Shown: positions 18,456 to 29,583 of the stretch, piece by piece
How positions within the stretch are numbered: the stretch's first letter is position 1
Layout: every line of letters starts with the position of its first letter
Origin: Streptomyces sp. SID8374
Lineage (GTDB): Bacteria; Actinomycetota; Actinomycetes; Streptomycetales; Streptomycetaceae
NCBI RefSeq assembly: GCF_009865135.1
Contig: NZ_WWGH01000001.1
Span: 2,046,001 to 2,110,000 of the forward strand
DNA: 64,000 nt
Direction of reading: 5' to 3'
Position numbers and translations under genes: made by a program
The notes under the pieces: generated by a model
The model's input: the letters and a program-made list of their open reading frames with translations, nothing else
Told to the model about the DNA's origin: nothing
Databases searched by the model: none

Positions 18456-19686
18456 AGTCCACCAGGTCCCGCACCACCGCGTCGGCCAGGAGCCGCCCGC
18501 GCAGGGTGAGGACCGCGCGGCCCTCCTCGTACGGAACGGGCTCCAGCAGCCCGTCGGTGAGGGCGCGGCGGGAGGCGGCGAGGCCGTCGGGTTTCAGGAG
18601 GGTGAGCGGGCAGCCCTCGCGGAGCCGGAGCTCCAGCAGGATGCGCTCCACCCGGCGGTCCTCCTCGGCGAGGACCTCCCGGCCCGCGCCGGGTGAGCGG
18701 CCCTCGGAGAGCGCCTGAGCGTACGCGCCCGGGTGCTTCACGTTCCACCAGCGGACCCCGCCGACGTGGCTGTGGGCGCCGGGGCCCGCGCCCCACCAGT
18801 CGGCGCCGCGCCAGTACAGCTCGTTGTGGAGGCAGCGGCCGGCCTCGGTGGTGGCCCAGTTGGAGACCTCGTACCAGTCGAAACCGGCCGCCGCGAAGGC
18901 CTCGTCCGCGATCAGGTAGCGGTCGGCGTGCGCGTCGTCGTCGGTCATGGGGATCTCGCCGCGCCGGATGCGGCGGGCGAGCTGGGTGCCCTCCTCGACG
19001 ATGAGCGCGTACGCGGAGATGTGGTCGGGGCCCGCGCCGATCGCCGCGTCCAGGGTGGCCCGCCAGTCGTCGTCGGACTCGCCGGGGGTGCCGTAGATCA
19101 GGTCCAGGTTGACGTGGTCGAAGCCCGCCGCCCGGGCCTCGGCGACGCAGGCCTCGGGGCGGCCGGGGGTGTGCGTGCGGTCCAGGATCTTCAGGACGTG
19201 CTGCTTGGCGCTCTGCATCCCGAAGGAGACCCGGTTGAAGCCGCCCTCGCGCAGGGCGGAGAGGTAGGCCGGGTCGACGGACTCCGGGTTCGCCTCGGTG
19301 GTGATCTCCGCGTCCTCCGCGAGCCCGAACTCCTCCTTGATCGATGCCAGCATCCGTACGAGATCGGCAGCGGGCAGGAGCGTGGGGGTGCCGCCGCCGA
19401 CGAAGACCGTACGGACCGGGCGCGGGTCGTCGCCGAGGACCTTGCGGGCCTGGCGGACCTCCTCGATCAGGTGGGCGGCGTAGTTGTCGCGGGAGGCCAG
19501 GGCGCCGCCGGAGCCGCGCAGCTCGGTGGCGGTGTAGGTGTTGAAGTCGCAGTAGCCGCAGCGGGTGGCGCAGTACGGGACGTGCAGGTAGAAGCCGAGC
19601 GGGCGGTCGGCTGCGCCTTCCAGGGCGTGGCGGGGCAGCGCCCCGTCGTCGGGCACGGGCTCACCATCGGGCAGTACGGAAGGCAT
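18454..19686 (-). CDS. hemW: radical SAM heme chaperone HemW
   Basis: A 410-residue radical SAM protein. The cluster motif is CATRCGYC (Cys39, Cys43, Cys46), followed by FVGGGTPTLL, TTEANPES and the HemW-type HTPGR. HemW delivers heme to respiratory enzymes and was long misnamed oxygen-independent coproporphyrinogen oxidase. The C-terminal winged-helix region (LLLELRLREGCPLTLL) is present. I took the ATG at 19686; an ATG at 19695 is nine nt upstream and also possible. Confidence 0.94.
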   Translation of the reverse strand: MPSVLPDGEPVPDDGALPRHALEGAADRPLGFYLHVPYCATRCGYCDFNTYTATELRGSGGALASRDNYAAHLIEEVRQARKVLGDDPRPVRTVFVGGGTPTLLPAADLVRMLASIKEEFGLAEDAEITTEANPESVDPAYLSALREGGFNRVSFGMQSAKQHVLKILDRTHTPGRPEACVAEARAAGFDHVNLDLIYGTPGESDDDWRATLDAAIGAGPDHISAYALIVEEGTQLARRIRRGEIPMTDDDAHADRYLIADEAFAAAGFDWYEVSNWATTEAGRCLHNELYWRGADWWGAGPGAHSHVGGVRWWNVKHPGAYAQALSEGRSPGAGREVLAEEDRRVERILLELRLREGCPLTLLKPDGLAASRRALTDGLLEPVPYEEGRAVLTLRGRLLADAVVRDLVD

Positions 19687-19751
19687 ACCGACCATTGTCG
19701 CTCGCCCCGGACGTTTCCCGGACCGGGCCGCTTTTCGCCGATGTGCTCCGG

Positions 19752-19826
19752 TCCGCGTCCAGCACCCCGACGTACCTCAGTCCGCGTGCAGCATCCCGAC
19801 GTGCTTCAGTCCGCGTGCAGCACCAG
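19752..19826. repeat. 29-bp repeat of a gene tail
   Basis: Units at 19752-19780 and 19781-19809 share TCCGCGTGCAGCAxCCCGACGT and continue into 19810-19826, which encodes the last residues of the SpoIIE-type phosphatase (VLHAD). The stop-codon region of the gene has apparently been copied downstream twice. Confidence 0.75.
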
Positions 19827-21842
19827 CAGGGCCACGTCGTCGTCCGGGGGCTGCTCGGCGAACTCGTGGACGGCCCGTCTGATCCGCTCGGCCGTCGCCT
19901 CGGCGGGCAGCCCCGCGCACCCGGCGAGCACCCGGGCCAGCCCGTCCCCGTCGTCGAACATCAGCGGGCCCGACCGCCGCTCGGTCACCCCGTCCGTGAC
20001 GCAGAGCAGGGTGTCCCCGGGCGCGAGGTCGAAGACCTGGCTCTCGTACGCCACGTCCTCGACGACCCCCAGCAGCACCTGCGGCTCGGCCGCCGGGCGT
20101 ACGGAGCCGTCGGGGCGCAGCAGCAGCGGCAGCGGGTGCCCGGCGCTGGCCACCGTGCAGCGGACACCTCCACCGGGGAGCGGCACGACCTCCCCGTAGA
20201 GCAGGGAGAGGAAGCGCGACTGCGAGCCGTCGTGGAGCTGCTGGCCCCCGGCGGCGGCGACCATCAGCGCGGCGGCCTCGGCGGCCTCCATGGCGTCGTC
20301 CAGGAGCAGCCGGTTGAGCCGGTCCAGCACCTCGCCGACGCCGAAGCCCTCCCGGGAGAGCAGACGGAGCCAGGGGCGGGCGAGGCCGGTGACGACGGCG
20401 GCCTCGGGCCCTGAGCCCTGGACGTCGCCGAGGACGAAGCACCAGCGGTCGCCGGGGCAGGGGAAGATGTCGTAGAAGTCACCTCCGACCACGCCGTCGT
20501 CGCTCGGTTCGTATACGAGGGCGCTGGTGACGCCGGGGATCTCCGCGACCTTGCTGGGGAGCAGGCCGCGCTGGAGGATGCGGCTGATGGTGGCCTGCCG
20601 GGTGTAGGCGCGGGCGGCGCCGACGGCGAGGCCGAGACGGCGTACGAAGTCCTCGATGAGCGAGGCGACGGCCTCGGGCACCTGGGCGACGCCCTCCCGG
20701 CCGACGAGGACGGTGCCGAGCGCCCGGCCGGCCGCCGTGATCCGGAAGGCGAGCGCGGCACCGTCGCGGCCACCGGGCTGCGGGGGCTCGTCCGTGGGCG
20801 GGGCCGGCCAGGGCACGGGGACGGAGACCGGCCCGGAGCCGGCGCCGGGCGGGAGGCGGAGGGGTTCGCGCTCCAGGGCGGTGCGCAGGGGCTCCGTACC
20901 GCTCTCGTCGCTGTGCCAGACCCGGGCGAGCCGGGGTTCGGCCCCCGGTCCCCCGCTCTCGGCCTCCAGCCAGATCGCGCACCAGTCGGCGAGGCGCGGC
21001 ACCAGCAGCTGGCCCGCTATGGCGGCCACCAGATCCTCGTCGAGTTGCCCGGCGAGCAGGTCGGACGCCTCGGCGAGGAAGGCGGGGGCGCCCCGGCTGT
21101 CCCAGACGGCGTCATCGCGCTCGGTGCGCCGGGCGGCGGGGGCGAGGATCTCTGCGGCGCGCAGACCGCGCCGGAGGGTGTCCTGGTCGGGCGGGGCGGG
21201 CGGGGCGCTCCAGTCGTCGACGGGGAGGCGGGCCCAGACGGTCTTGAGGCCGGTGCGGTAGGTGATACCCCAGGACTCGGCGAGGGTGGCGACGAGCTGG
21301 AGACCCCGGCCGTACTCGGCGGGGTCGGGGAGAGGGGCGGGGTCGGTGGGGGCGGTTCGGGCCTCGGTGGGGGCGGCGGGAGCGGTTCGGGCCTCGGTGG
21401 GTGGCTCGGTGGTCGTAGCGGCGGGGGCGTGCGCGGGCGCGGGGTCTCCGGCGGCCCCCGGCTCGTCGGCGCCCACCGGGCGGGCCGGGTGGTGGTCGGT
21501 GACCTCCAGGACGAGGGCGGCCGAGGGCTCGTCGCCGCCCTCCTCCTCCAGCCGGAGGACCAGGTCGACCGTGGTCCCGGCGTGCACGACGGCGTTGGTG
21601 ACCAGCTCGTTGGTGACGGTCACCGCGTCGTCGGCGAGCCGGTCGCTGAAGCCCACGGCGGCGGGCACCCCGAGCCCGGTCCACTCCGCGAGCGCCGCCC
21701 GCACGAACCGGCGGGCGGCGGACGGGGCGAGGGGTATGCCGGGCAGGCTGGTACGGCTGGCCAGGCGCGGGCCGTGCGCGTACCCGGCACGGGCGGTGCC
21801 GGGGCGCTGCACGGTGTCCCGCTGCAAGGGGATGGGTGCCAC
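19806..21842 (-). CDS. SpoIIE-type PP2C phosphatase with N-terminal HATPase domain
   Basis: A 678-residue signalling protein. The N-terminal part (about 50-200) is an anti-sigma-factor-like HATPase: DDAVTVTNELVTNAVVHAG and the G1 box YGRGLQLV. A Pro/Thr-rich insert with two TEARTAP repeats interrupts it. A GAF-like middle (about 230-430) follows. The PP2C_SIG / SpoIIE domain (about 450-678) has GDFYDIFP, FVLGDVQGSGPEAA and a C-terminal DDVALLVL. Such proteins act in partner-switching control of sigma factors, as kinase and phosphatase in one chain. The GTG at 21842 has AGGAG seven nt upstream. Confidence 0.9.
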   Translation of the reverse strand: MAPIPLQRDTVQRPGTARAGYAHGPRLASRTSLPGIPLAPSAARRFVRAALAEWTGLGVPAAVGFSDRLADDAVTVTNELVTNAVVHAGTTVDLVLRLEEEGGDEPSAALVLEVTDHHPARPVGADEPGAAGDPAPAHAPAATTTEPPTEARTAPAAPTEARTAPTDPAPLPDPAEYGRGLQLVATLAESWGITYRTGLKTVWARLPVDDWSAPPAPPDQDTLRRGLRAAEILAPAARRTERDDAVWDSRGAPAFLAEASDLLAGQLDEDLVAAIAGQLLVPRLADWCAIWLEAESGGPGAEPRLARVWHSDESGTEPLRTALEREPLRLPPGAGSGPVSVPVPWPAPPTDEPPQPGGRDGAALAFRITAAGRALGTVLVGREGVAQVPEAVASLIEDFVRRLGLAVGAARAYTRQATISRILQRGLLPSKVAEIPGVTSALVYEPSDDGVVGGDFYDIFPCPGDRWCFVLGDVQGSGPEAAVVTGLARPWLRLLSREGFGVGEVLDRLNRLLLDDAMEAAEAAALMVAAAGGQQLHDGSQSRFLSLLYGEVVPLPGGGVRCTVASAGHPLPLLLRPDGSVRPAAEPQVLLGVVEDVAYESQVFDLAPGDTLLCVTDGVTERRSGPLMFDDGDGLARVLAGCAGLPAEATAERIRRAVHEFAEQPPDDDVALLVLHAD

Positions 21843-22058
21843 GGTGCGGCTCCTACGGGTCCGACGACTCCGACAGAGTGACAGACCGGACGCGCCCATA
21901 AGCGCCGAGTTACCGAAGTGGGCAGAAAATCGAGCACATTCGAACGCAAGCAGAGGTGGGATCAACCGGGAGCGAAACCGGGTTCCGTCGCGGCGATGAG
22001 CCCGCGGGCGTCCACGGGTCTGCCCCTGGAGAGACGACCGACTCATCAGGAGCAGACC

Positions 22059-22697
22059 ATGGGCCTCATCCACATCGAGATGTTCGCGACCCTGGACCTC
22101 GTCGGGCAGGCGCCCGGCGGGCCGGACGAGGACCCGGCGGGGTTCCCGTTCGGCGGCTGGCAGGCGCCGTTGCTGGACCAGGTCACCGGGGCGCAGGTCG
22201 GTGACGCGTACGAGGGCACGGACGCCCTCCTGCTCGGCCGGCGGACGTACGACATCTTCGCCGCCTACTGGCCGCACCAGGAGGGCGGCGAGGACAACGA
22301 GATCGCCACGCTCTTCAACGGCGTCCCGAAGTACGTGGCCTCCCGCGGCAGGCCCGACCTCTCGTGGGCCGGGTCCACGCGACTCGGCCCGGACCTGGCC
22401 GCCTCGGTGCGCGAGATCCGTGACCGGCACGAACACGTGAAGGTGGTCGGGAGCCTGAACCTCGTACAGACCCTCCTGCGCGAGAAGCTCTTCGACCGTC
22501 TCGACCTCTGGCTGCACCCCATCGTGCTCGGCGTCGGGAAGAAGGTGTTCGACGGGGGCGAGGTGCCCACCAACCTCACGCTCCTCGCGCCTCCGGCAGC
22601 CGGTCCGAAGGGCACGGTGTACCTGCGCTACGGCCTCGCCGACGGCACTCCCGCGACGGGGGACATGAGCGCCCCCGATCGCGGTGCCGGAAGCTAG
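22059..22697 (+). CDS. dihydrofolate reductase family protein (RibD C-terminal-like)
   Basis: A 212-residue protein of the RibD_C / DHFR fold. It begins with MGLIHIEMFATLDLVGQAP, then GTDALLLGRRTYDIFAAYWP, VKVVGSLNLVQTLL and LDLWLHPIVLGVGKKVF. These are the NADPH-binding and fold signatures of the reductase-like family common in actinobacteria. The substrate is unknown; folate reduction is not implied. AGGAG lies seven nt before the ATG. It is divergent from the SpoIIE-type phosphatase, with 216 nt between the two starts. Confidence 0.88.
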   Translation: MGLIHIEMFATLDLVGQAPGGPDEDPAGFPFGGWQAPLLDQVTGAQVGDAYEGTDALLLGRRTYDIFAAYWPHQEGGEDNEIATLFNGVPKYVASRGRPDLSWAGSTRLGPDLAASVREIRDRHEHVKVVGSLNLVQTLLREKLFDRLDLWLHPIVLGVGKKVFDGGEVPTNLTLLAPPAAGPKGTVYLRYGLADGTPATGDMSAPDRGAGS

Positions 22698-22903
22698 CGC
22701 GCTCGGTCAGGGCAGGAGACGTACGGCGGGGACGCTCGCGGCAGGGCACGCACGGCCGGGCACGGCAGGCGGGGCGCACGGCCGGACATTCACGGCAGGA
22801 CGCGTACGGCAGGGCACGCACGGCGAACGGGGCGGCCGGACACCTGGGTGTCCCGCCGCCCCGCCCGCGTACGCCGCCCCCTCGGGAACGGCGGCGGCTC
22901 GCG

Positions 22904-24793
<1,890 letters not shown>

Positions 24794-24909
24794 GACGTCC
24801 TCCGGGCCTGCGGCATTGCTACGACCGGCTTCTTTGATACTGCGACTACTGCAACTGAGCGCCGCTGTCCTGTGCTGCTGTCCTGCTGCGCAACCTGCTT
24901 GTTCGGCTT

Positions 24910-24928
24910 GTTTAACTGGCGAGTAACC
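24910..24928. promoter_or_regulatory. candidate operator upstream of the acyl-CoA synthetase gene
   Basis: GTTTAACT-GGCG-AGTAACC is a near-perfect inverted repeat in AT-richer sequence than its surroundings, 117 to 135 nt before the start. The TTACT-N4-AGTAA form resembles sites of TetR-family lipid regulators. No regulator gene is adjacent. Confidence 0.35.
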
Positions 24929-25002
24929 ATCGATGCGTGATCAGAGTAGAGCGCACGCGTCCGCCGCGTAAGAGGCAACGGGCCGCCGCTTTCATAACGA
25001 AA

Positions 25003-25040
25003 GGGCCCTCACATCGCACGTTACTGCGGTGTGAGGGCCC
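25003..25040 (-). terminator. lepA terminator
   Basis: GGGCCCTCAC and GTGAGGGCCC form a perfect 10-bp stem, 48 nt past the lepA stop. On the minus strand a TTTCGTT tract follows, so it is a good intrinsic terminator. Confidence 0.85.
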
Positions 25041-25087
25041 TTCGGGCCGTTCGTCGCCCGGGCGGGTGGGACCGGGTCGCGGCGGGG

Positions 25088-26962
25088 CTACTTCTTGCCC
25101 TTGCTCTCCCCGGCGGACTCGTCGGTCGACAGCACCGAGATGAAGGCGTCCTGCGGAACCTCCACGTTGCCGACCATCTTCATCCGCTTCTTGCCCTCCT
25201 TCTGCTTCTCCAGCAGCTTCCGCTTACGGGAGATGTCACCGCCGTAGCACTTGGCGAGGACGTCCTTGCGGATGGCGCGGACCGTCTCGCGGGCGATGAC
25301 CCGGGCGCCGATGGCGGCCTGGATCGGCACCTCGAAGTTCTGCCGGGGGATGAGCTTCTGGAGCTTGGCGACGAGCCGGACGCCGTACGCGTACGCCTTG
25401 TCCTTGTGGGTGACCGCGGAGAACGCGTCCACCTTGTCGCCGTGGAGCAGGATGTCGACCTTGACGAGCTGGGCCGACTGCTCGCCGGTGGGCTCGTAGT
25501 CGAGGGAGGCGTAACCGCGGGTCTTGGACTTCAGCTGGTCGAAGAAGTCGAAGACGATCTCGGCGAGGGGCAGCGTGTAGCGGATCTCGACGCGGTCCTC
25601 GGAGAGGTAGTCCATGCCGAGCAGGGTGCCGCGCCGGTTCTGGCAGAGCTCCATGATCGCGCCGATGAACTCGCTGGGGGCCAGCACCGTGGCGCGGACG
25701 ACCGGCTCGTGCACCTTGTCGATCTTGCCCTCGGGGAACTCGCTCGGGTTGGTGACGACGTGCTCGGTGCCGTCCTCCATCTCGACCCGGTAGACCACGT
25801 TGGGGGCGGTCGCGATCAGGTCGAGGCCGAACTCGCGCTCCAGCCGCTCACGGACCACGTCCAGGTGGAGCAGGCCGAGGAAGCCGACGCGGAAGCCGAA
25901 GCCGAGCGCGGCGGAGGTCTCCGGCTCGTAGACGAGGGCGGCGTCGTTGAGCTGGAGCTTGTCCAGCGCCTCGCGCAGGTCCGGGTAGTCCGAGCCGTCC
26001 AGCGGGTAGAGCCCCGAGAAGACCATCGGCTTCGGGTCCTTGTAGCCGCCCAGCGCCTCGGTCGCCCCCTTGTTCAGGGAGGTGATCGTGTCACCGACCT
26101 TGGACTGCCGGACGTCCTTCACGCCGGTGATGATGTAGCCGACCTCGCCCACACCGATGCCGTCGGCCGGGGTCATCTCCGGGGAGGACACCCCGATCTC
26201 CAGCAGCTCGTGGGTGGCGCCGGTCGACATCATCTTGATGCGCTCGCGCTTGTTGAGCTGTCCGTCGACGACACGGACGTAGGTGACGACACCGCGGTAC
26301 GGGTCGTAGACCGAGTCGAAGATCATCGCGCGTGCGGCGGCGTCCGCGTCACCGACCGGGGCCGGTACGTCACGGACGACCCGGTCGAGGAGCGCGTCCA
26401 CGCCGATGCCGGTCTTGGCGGAGACCTTCAGCACGTCCTCGGGCTGGCAGCCGATGAGGTTGGCCAGCTCCTCGGAGAACTTCTCCGGCTGAGCGGCCGG
26501 GAGGTCGATCTTGTTGAGCACCGGGACGATGGTGAGGTCGTTCTCCATCGCGAGATAGAGGTTGGCCAGCGTCTGGGCCTCGATGCCCTGCGCGGCGTCG
26601 ACCAGCAGGACCGTGCCCTCGCAGGCCGCGAGCGAACGGGAGACCTCGTAGGTGAAGTCCACGTGGCCCGGGGTGTCGATCATGTTGAGGATGTGGGTGG
26701 TGCCCGTGTCCTCACCCGTGTCGGGCGCCCAGGGCAGTCGGACCGCCTGGGACTTGATGGTGATGCCGCGCTCGCGCTCGATGTCCATCCGGTCGAGGTA
26801 CTGAGCACGCATCTGCCGCTGGTCGACCACTCCGGTCAGCTGAAGCATCCGGTCGGCAAGGGTCGACTTGCCGTGGTCGATGTGCGCGATGATGCAGAAA
26901 TTGCGGATCAGCGCCGGGTCGGTACGGCTCGGCTCGGGCACGTTGGAAGGAGTCGCGGGCAC
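25088..26962 (-). CDS. lepA: elongation factor 4 (LepA)
   Basis: A 624-residue translational GTPase. The P-loop [14 protein letters not shown], the switch region [25 protein letters not shown] and NKIDLP are all present. The LepA-specific C-terminal domain shows [26 protein letters not shown]4 back-translocates or remodels stalled ribosomes. The GTG start at 26962 has GGA six nt upstream. It is divergent from rpsT, the usual arrangement in actinobacteria. Confidence 0.97.
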   Translation of the reverse strand: MPATPSNVPEPSRTDPALIRNFCIIAHIDHGKSTLADRMLQLTGVVDQRQMRAQYLDRMDIERERGITIKSQAVRLPWAPDTGEDTGTTHILNMIDTPGHVDFTYEVSRSLAACEGTVLLVDAAQGIEAQTLANLYLAMENDLTIVPVLNKIDLPAAQPEKFSEELANLIGCQPEDVLKVSAKTGIGVDALLDRVVRDVPAPVGDADAAARAMIFDSVYDPYRGVVTYVRVVDGQLNKRERIKMMSTGATHELLEIGVSSPEMTPADGIGVGEVGYIITGVKDVRQSKVGDTITSLNKGATEALGGYKDPKPMVFSGLYPLDGSDYPDLREALDKLQLNDAALVYEPETSAALGFGFRVGFLGLLHLDVVRERLEREFGLDLIATAPNVVYRVEMEDGTEHVVTNPSEFPEGKIDKVHEPVVRATVLAPSEFIGAIMELCQNRRGTLLGMDYLSEDRVEIRYTLPLAEIVFDFFDQLKSKTRGYASLDYEPTGEQSAQLVKVDILLHGDKVDAFSAVTHKDKAYAYGVRLVAKLQKLIPRQNFEVPIQAAIGARVIARETVRAIRKDVLAKCYGGDISRKRKLLEKQKEGKKRMKMVGNVEVPQDAFISVLSTDESAGESKGKK

Positions 26963-27083
26963 GCAGGGTCCTGATTCTTGAGACGCCGAACGCCGTGTCT
27001 CGGGTCGATGTCGGGTCGGTCGGATCGTCGGTCGGATCGATACGTAGGCTCCATCGTCCCACGCCTGCGGGACAGAGACCGGT

Positions 27084-27113
27084 TTGGGCCGGTCGGATGG
27101 TGACTGCTACCGT
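27084..27113 (+). promoter_or_regulatory. probable rpsT promoter
   Basis: TTGGGC is followed after 18 nt by TACCGT, placing the start about 70 nt before rpsT. A CTCGTG-gctct-CACGAG hairpin at 27126-27142 lies in the leader and could serve S20 autoregulation; that part is speculation. Confidence 0.45.
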
Positions 27114-27190
27114 GGACAGCTGTGCCTCGTGGCTCTCACGAGCGGCGCGGCTCACCTGGAAGATCCAACGAACCTGAAAAGGCTCTATTC

Positions 27191-27457
27191 GTGGCGAACA
27201 TCAAGTCCCAGATCAAGCGGAACAAGACCAACGAGAAGGCGCGCCTGCGCAACAAGGCCGTCAAGTCGTCGCTCAAGACCGCGATCCGCAAGGCCCGCGA
27301 GGCCGCCGCTGCCGGTGACGTCGAGAAGGCCACCACGGCCGTCCGCGACGCCTCCCGTCAGCTCGACAAGGCTGTCTCGAAGGGTGTCATCCACAAGAAC
27401 GCCGCCGCCAACAAGAAGTCGGCGCTGGCGTCCAAGGTTGCCGCCCTGCAGGCCTGA
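27191..27457 (+). CDS. rpsT: 30S ribosomal protein S20
   Basis: An 88-residue primary binding protein of 16S rRNA. It is Lys/Ala/Arg-rich and starts [29 protein letters not shown], ending [19 protein letters not shown]. The length and composition are typical. The start is a GTG with AAGG nine nt upstream. It reads away from lepA and is followed by a terminator hairpin at 27593-27641. Confidence 0.97.
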   Translation: MANIKSQIKRNKTNEKARLRNKAVKSSLKTAIRKAREAAAAGDVEKATTAVRDASRQLDKAVSKGVIHKNAAANKKSALASKVAALQA

Positions 27458-27592
27458 GCTTCTTCCCGAAGCTCACTGATGTGAACGCCGGAACGGACTC
27501 GACGGGCCCTCTCTCCCGCCCCTGACCGGCACCCCGCGCCGCACACCGAACCTGCGTTCGCCACGCGGGTGCGGCGCACCAAGAGCGTGACC

Positions 27593-27641
27593 CGGAAGCC
27601 CCGGCCGCCGATCTCCCCAGATCAGCGCTCCGGGGCTTCCG
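27593..27641. terminator. probable rpsT terminator
   Basis: CGGAAGCCCCGG and CCGGGGCTTCCG form a perfect 12-bp stem enclosing a 25-nt loop that itself contains GATC-tcccca-GATC-type pairing. It lies 136 nt past the rpsT stop. The stretch 27458-27592 shows no gene. Confidence 0.65.
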
Positions 27642-27699
27642 CGTGTATGCCCCCTTGCGCCCCCGTCCGGGCATCTCCCTAGCCGGGGCTGGGGGACGT

Positions 27700-28013
27700 T
27701 TCCAGCCCGTCCGGGCCATCCCCAGCCGAAGCCCGGGGCACTTCCAGCCCGTCCGGCGCTTGAGGACGGAACCGGTGCACGCACGAGGGCCCGCACCCCA
27801 CGGGGAACACGGACGGCTCCAGCCCACCCGGGCCATCCCCAGCCGAAGCCCGGGGCACTTCCAGCCCGTCCGGCGCTTGAGGACGGAACCGGTGCACGCA
27901 CGAGGGCCCGCACCCCACGGGGAACACGGACGGCTCCAGCCCACCCGGGCCATCCCCAGCCGAAGCCCGGGGCACTTCCCAGCCCGTCCGGCGCTTGAGG
28001 ACGGAACCGGTCA
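27700..28013. repeat. 117-bp tandem repeat with a dispersed Streptomyces-type element
   Basis: Units begin at 27716, 27833 and 27950, exactly 117 bp apart. The first two are nearly identical and the third diverges after about 60 bp. Each carries CAGCCCGTCCGGCGCTTGAG, a short GC-rich element that I recall being scattered between genes in many Streptomyces. It fills the gap between rpsT and holA. Open frames through it are repeat-driven and not credible genes. Confidence 0.9.
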
Positions 28014-28057
28014 TACCAGGGCCCCGCACCCGGCGGCGAACCCGGGAGGCGGAACAG

Positions 28058-29044
28058 CTACCGCCCCGACCTCGCGGCCCGCGCCACCGCGACCACGGCC
28101 TTCTCCAAGGCGTACTCAGGGTCATCCCCCCCACCCTTCACCCCCGCATCCGCAGCCGCCACGGCCCGCAGGGCCAGAGCCACCCCGTCCGGCGTCCACC
28201 CCCGCATCTGCTGCCGCACCCGGTCGATCTTCCACGGCGGCATCCCCAGCTCGCGAGCGAGATCGGCCGGCCGCCCGCCCCGCGCGGAGGACAGCTTCCC
28301 GATCGCCCGCACCCCCTGCGCCAGCGCACTGGTGATCAGCACGGGCGCGACCCCGGTCGACAGCGACCACCGCAGCGCCTCCAGCGCCTCCGCCGCCCGC
28401 CCCTCGACGGCCCGGTCGGCGACGGTGAACGACGAAGCCTCGGCCCGCCCCGTGTAGTAGCGCCCGACGACCGCCTCGTCGATCGTCCCCTCGACATCCG
28501 CGATCAGCTGCGACACCGCACTGGCCAGCTCCCGCAGATCGCTGCCGATGGAGTCGACCAGCGCCTGGCACGCCTCCGGCGTCGCGGACCGCCCGTGGGT
28601 CCGGAACTCCGACCGTACGAAGGAGAGCCGCTCGGCCGGCTTGGTGGTCTTCGGGCAGGCGACCTCCCGGGCACCCGCCTTGCGCGCCGCGTCCAGGAGC
28701 CCCTTGCCCTTGGCCCCGCCCGCGTGCAGCAGGACGAGCGTGATCTCCTCGACCGGCGCCCCGAGATACGCCTTGACGTCCTTGACCGTGTCGGCCGCGA
28801 GATCCTGCGCGTTCCGCACGATCACGACCTTACGCTCGGCGAAGAGCGAGGGGCTGGTGAGCTCGGCGAGCGTGCCGGGCTGCAACTGGTCGGACGCCAG
28901 ATCACGGACATCCGTATCGGCGTCGGCAGCGCGGGCCGCCGCCACCACCTGCTGCACCGCACGGTCCAGGAGGAGGTCCTCCTGGCCCACGGCGAGGGTG
29001 AGGGGGGCGAGCGGGTCGTCGGTGGGATTCTTCCTGGTGGCCAT
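28058..29044 (-). CDS. holA: DNA polymerase III subunit delta
   Basis: The clamp-loader delta subunit, 328 residues, loads the beta clamp onto primed DNA. It begins DDPLAPLTLAVGQEDLLLDRAVQQVV, the family's N-terminal pattern. The beta-clamp-binding and AAA+-like segments SLFAERKVVIVRNAQDL and LRELASAVSQLIADVEGTIDEAVV follow. The C-terminal collar helices are Ala/Arg-rich. The ATG at 29044 fits the family; an in-frame ATG 18 nt upstream is less likely. Confidence 0.93.
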   Translation of the reverse strand: MATRKNPTDDPLAPLTLAVGQEDLLLDRAVQQVVAAARAADADTDVRDLASDQLQPGTLAELTSPSLFAERKVVIVRNAQDLAADTVKDVKAYLGAPVEEITLVLLHAGGAKGKGLLDAARKAGAREVACPKTTKPAERLSFVRSEFRTHGRSATPEACQALVDSIGSDLRELASAVSQLIADVEGTIDEAVVGRYYTGRAEASSFTVADRAVEGRAAEALEALRWSLSTGVAPVLITSALAQGVRAIGKLSSARGGRPADLARELGMPPWKIDRVRQQMRGWTPDGVALALRAVAAADAGVKGGGDDPEYALEKAVVAVARAARSGR

Positions 29045-29127
29045 CGCGATCCAGCATCCCATGACCCACTGACAGCCCGGCCGCCCCAGGGTGTGGGGCA
29101 CACATGCCCGTACCGGAGAATGACCGG

Positions 29128-29373
29128 GTGAGCGATGTGAGACATGTACTGGTGCTGCCGGACCGCGACGCCGCTGAAGAGGTGGCCGGGGAGCTGGCGG
29201 ACCGCTTCGGGATCGCCGAGGAGCCCCAGCTCGTACGGGACGCCCTGGCCGGCGAGGACGACGCCGAGGACGCCCAGTGGCTGGTGGTCGTGGAGGACCC
29301 GGCCGGCCGCCTGGACCAGGCCGCGCTGGACGAGTTCGCGGCGGAGTACGAAGGGTGGCTGGAGAAGCCGTAG
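29128..29373 (+). CDS. small conserved acidic protein
   Basis: An 81-residue protein, strongly acidic, reading MSDVRHVLVLPDRDAAEEVAGELADRFG ... AQWLVVVEDPAGRLDQAALDEFAAEYEGW. No domain is recognised. The beta-alpha-beta-like pattern (VLVLPDRDAAEEVAGEL, then QWLVVVED) suggests a small ferredoxin-like fold. The GTG at 29128 has GGAGA eight to nine nt upstream; an ATG at 29104 is in frame but lacks a site. It is divergent from holA. Confidence 0.7.
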   Translation: MSDVRHVLVLPDRDAAEEVAGELADRFGIAEEPQLVRDALAGEDDAEDAQWLVVVEDPAGRLDQAALDEFAAEYEGWLEKP

Positions 29374-29460
29374 GCGAACGAGCAGCCCGGCCGCGACCTG
29401 ATGCCCTCCGGCACCTGGCCGGTCCGGCCCTCCTCCCTCGCCCCCCGCCACCGGCCGGTC

Positions 29461-29583
29461 CCCCCTCCGTCACCTCCGCCACCGACTGGCCATCCCTCCC
29501 CTCCGTCGCCCCCGCCACCGCCCTCGGTCGCCCCTCCCCTCCCCTCCGTCGTCTCCACCACCGACCGGTCACTCCTCCCCTCC
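29461..29583. repeat. pyrimidine-rich degenerate repeat
   Basis: This stretch is over 70 percent C plus T on the plus strand and repeats CTCCGTC-N-CCNCCGCCACCG with spacing of about 36 to 43 bp (29465, 29501, 29544). It lies just beyond the comEC stop and slightly into its end. Confidence 0.6.

Noticed and set aside
22698..22903. Possible small gene after the DHFR-fold gene
   Set aside because: The stretch is made of short CACGGCAGG-like repeats; open frames there have no ribosome site and only repeat-driven composition.
27716..28012. CRISPR-like array
   Set aside because: The whole 117-bp unit is repeated; there are no unique spacers of constant length and no cas genes.
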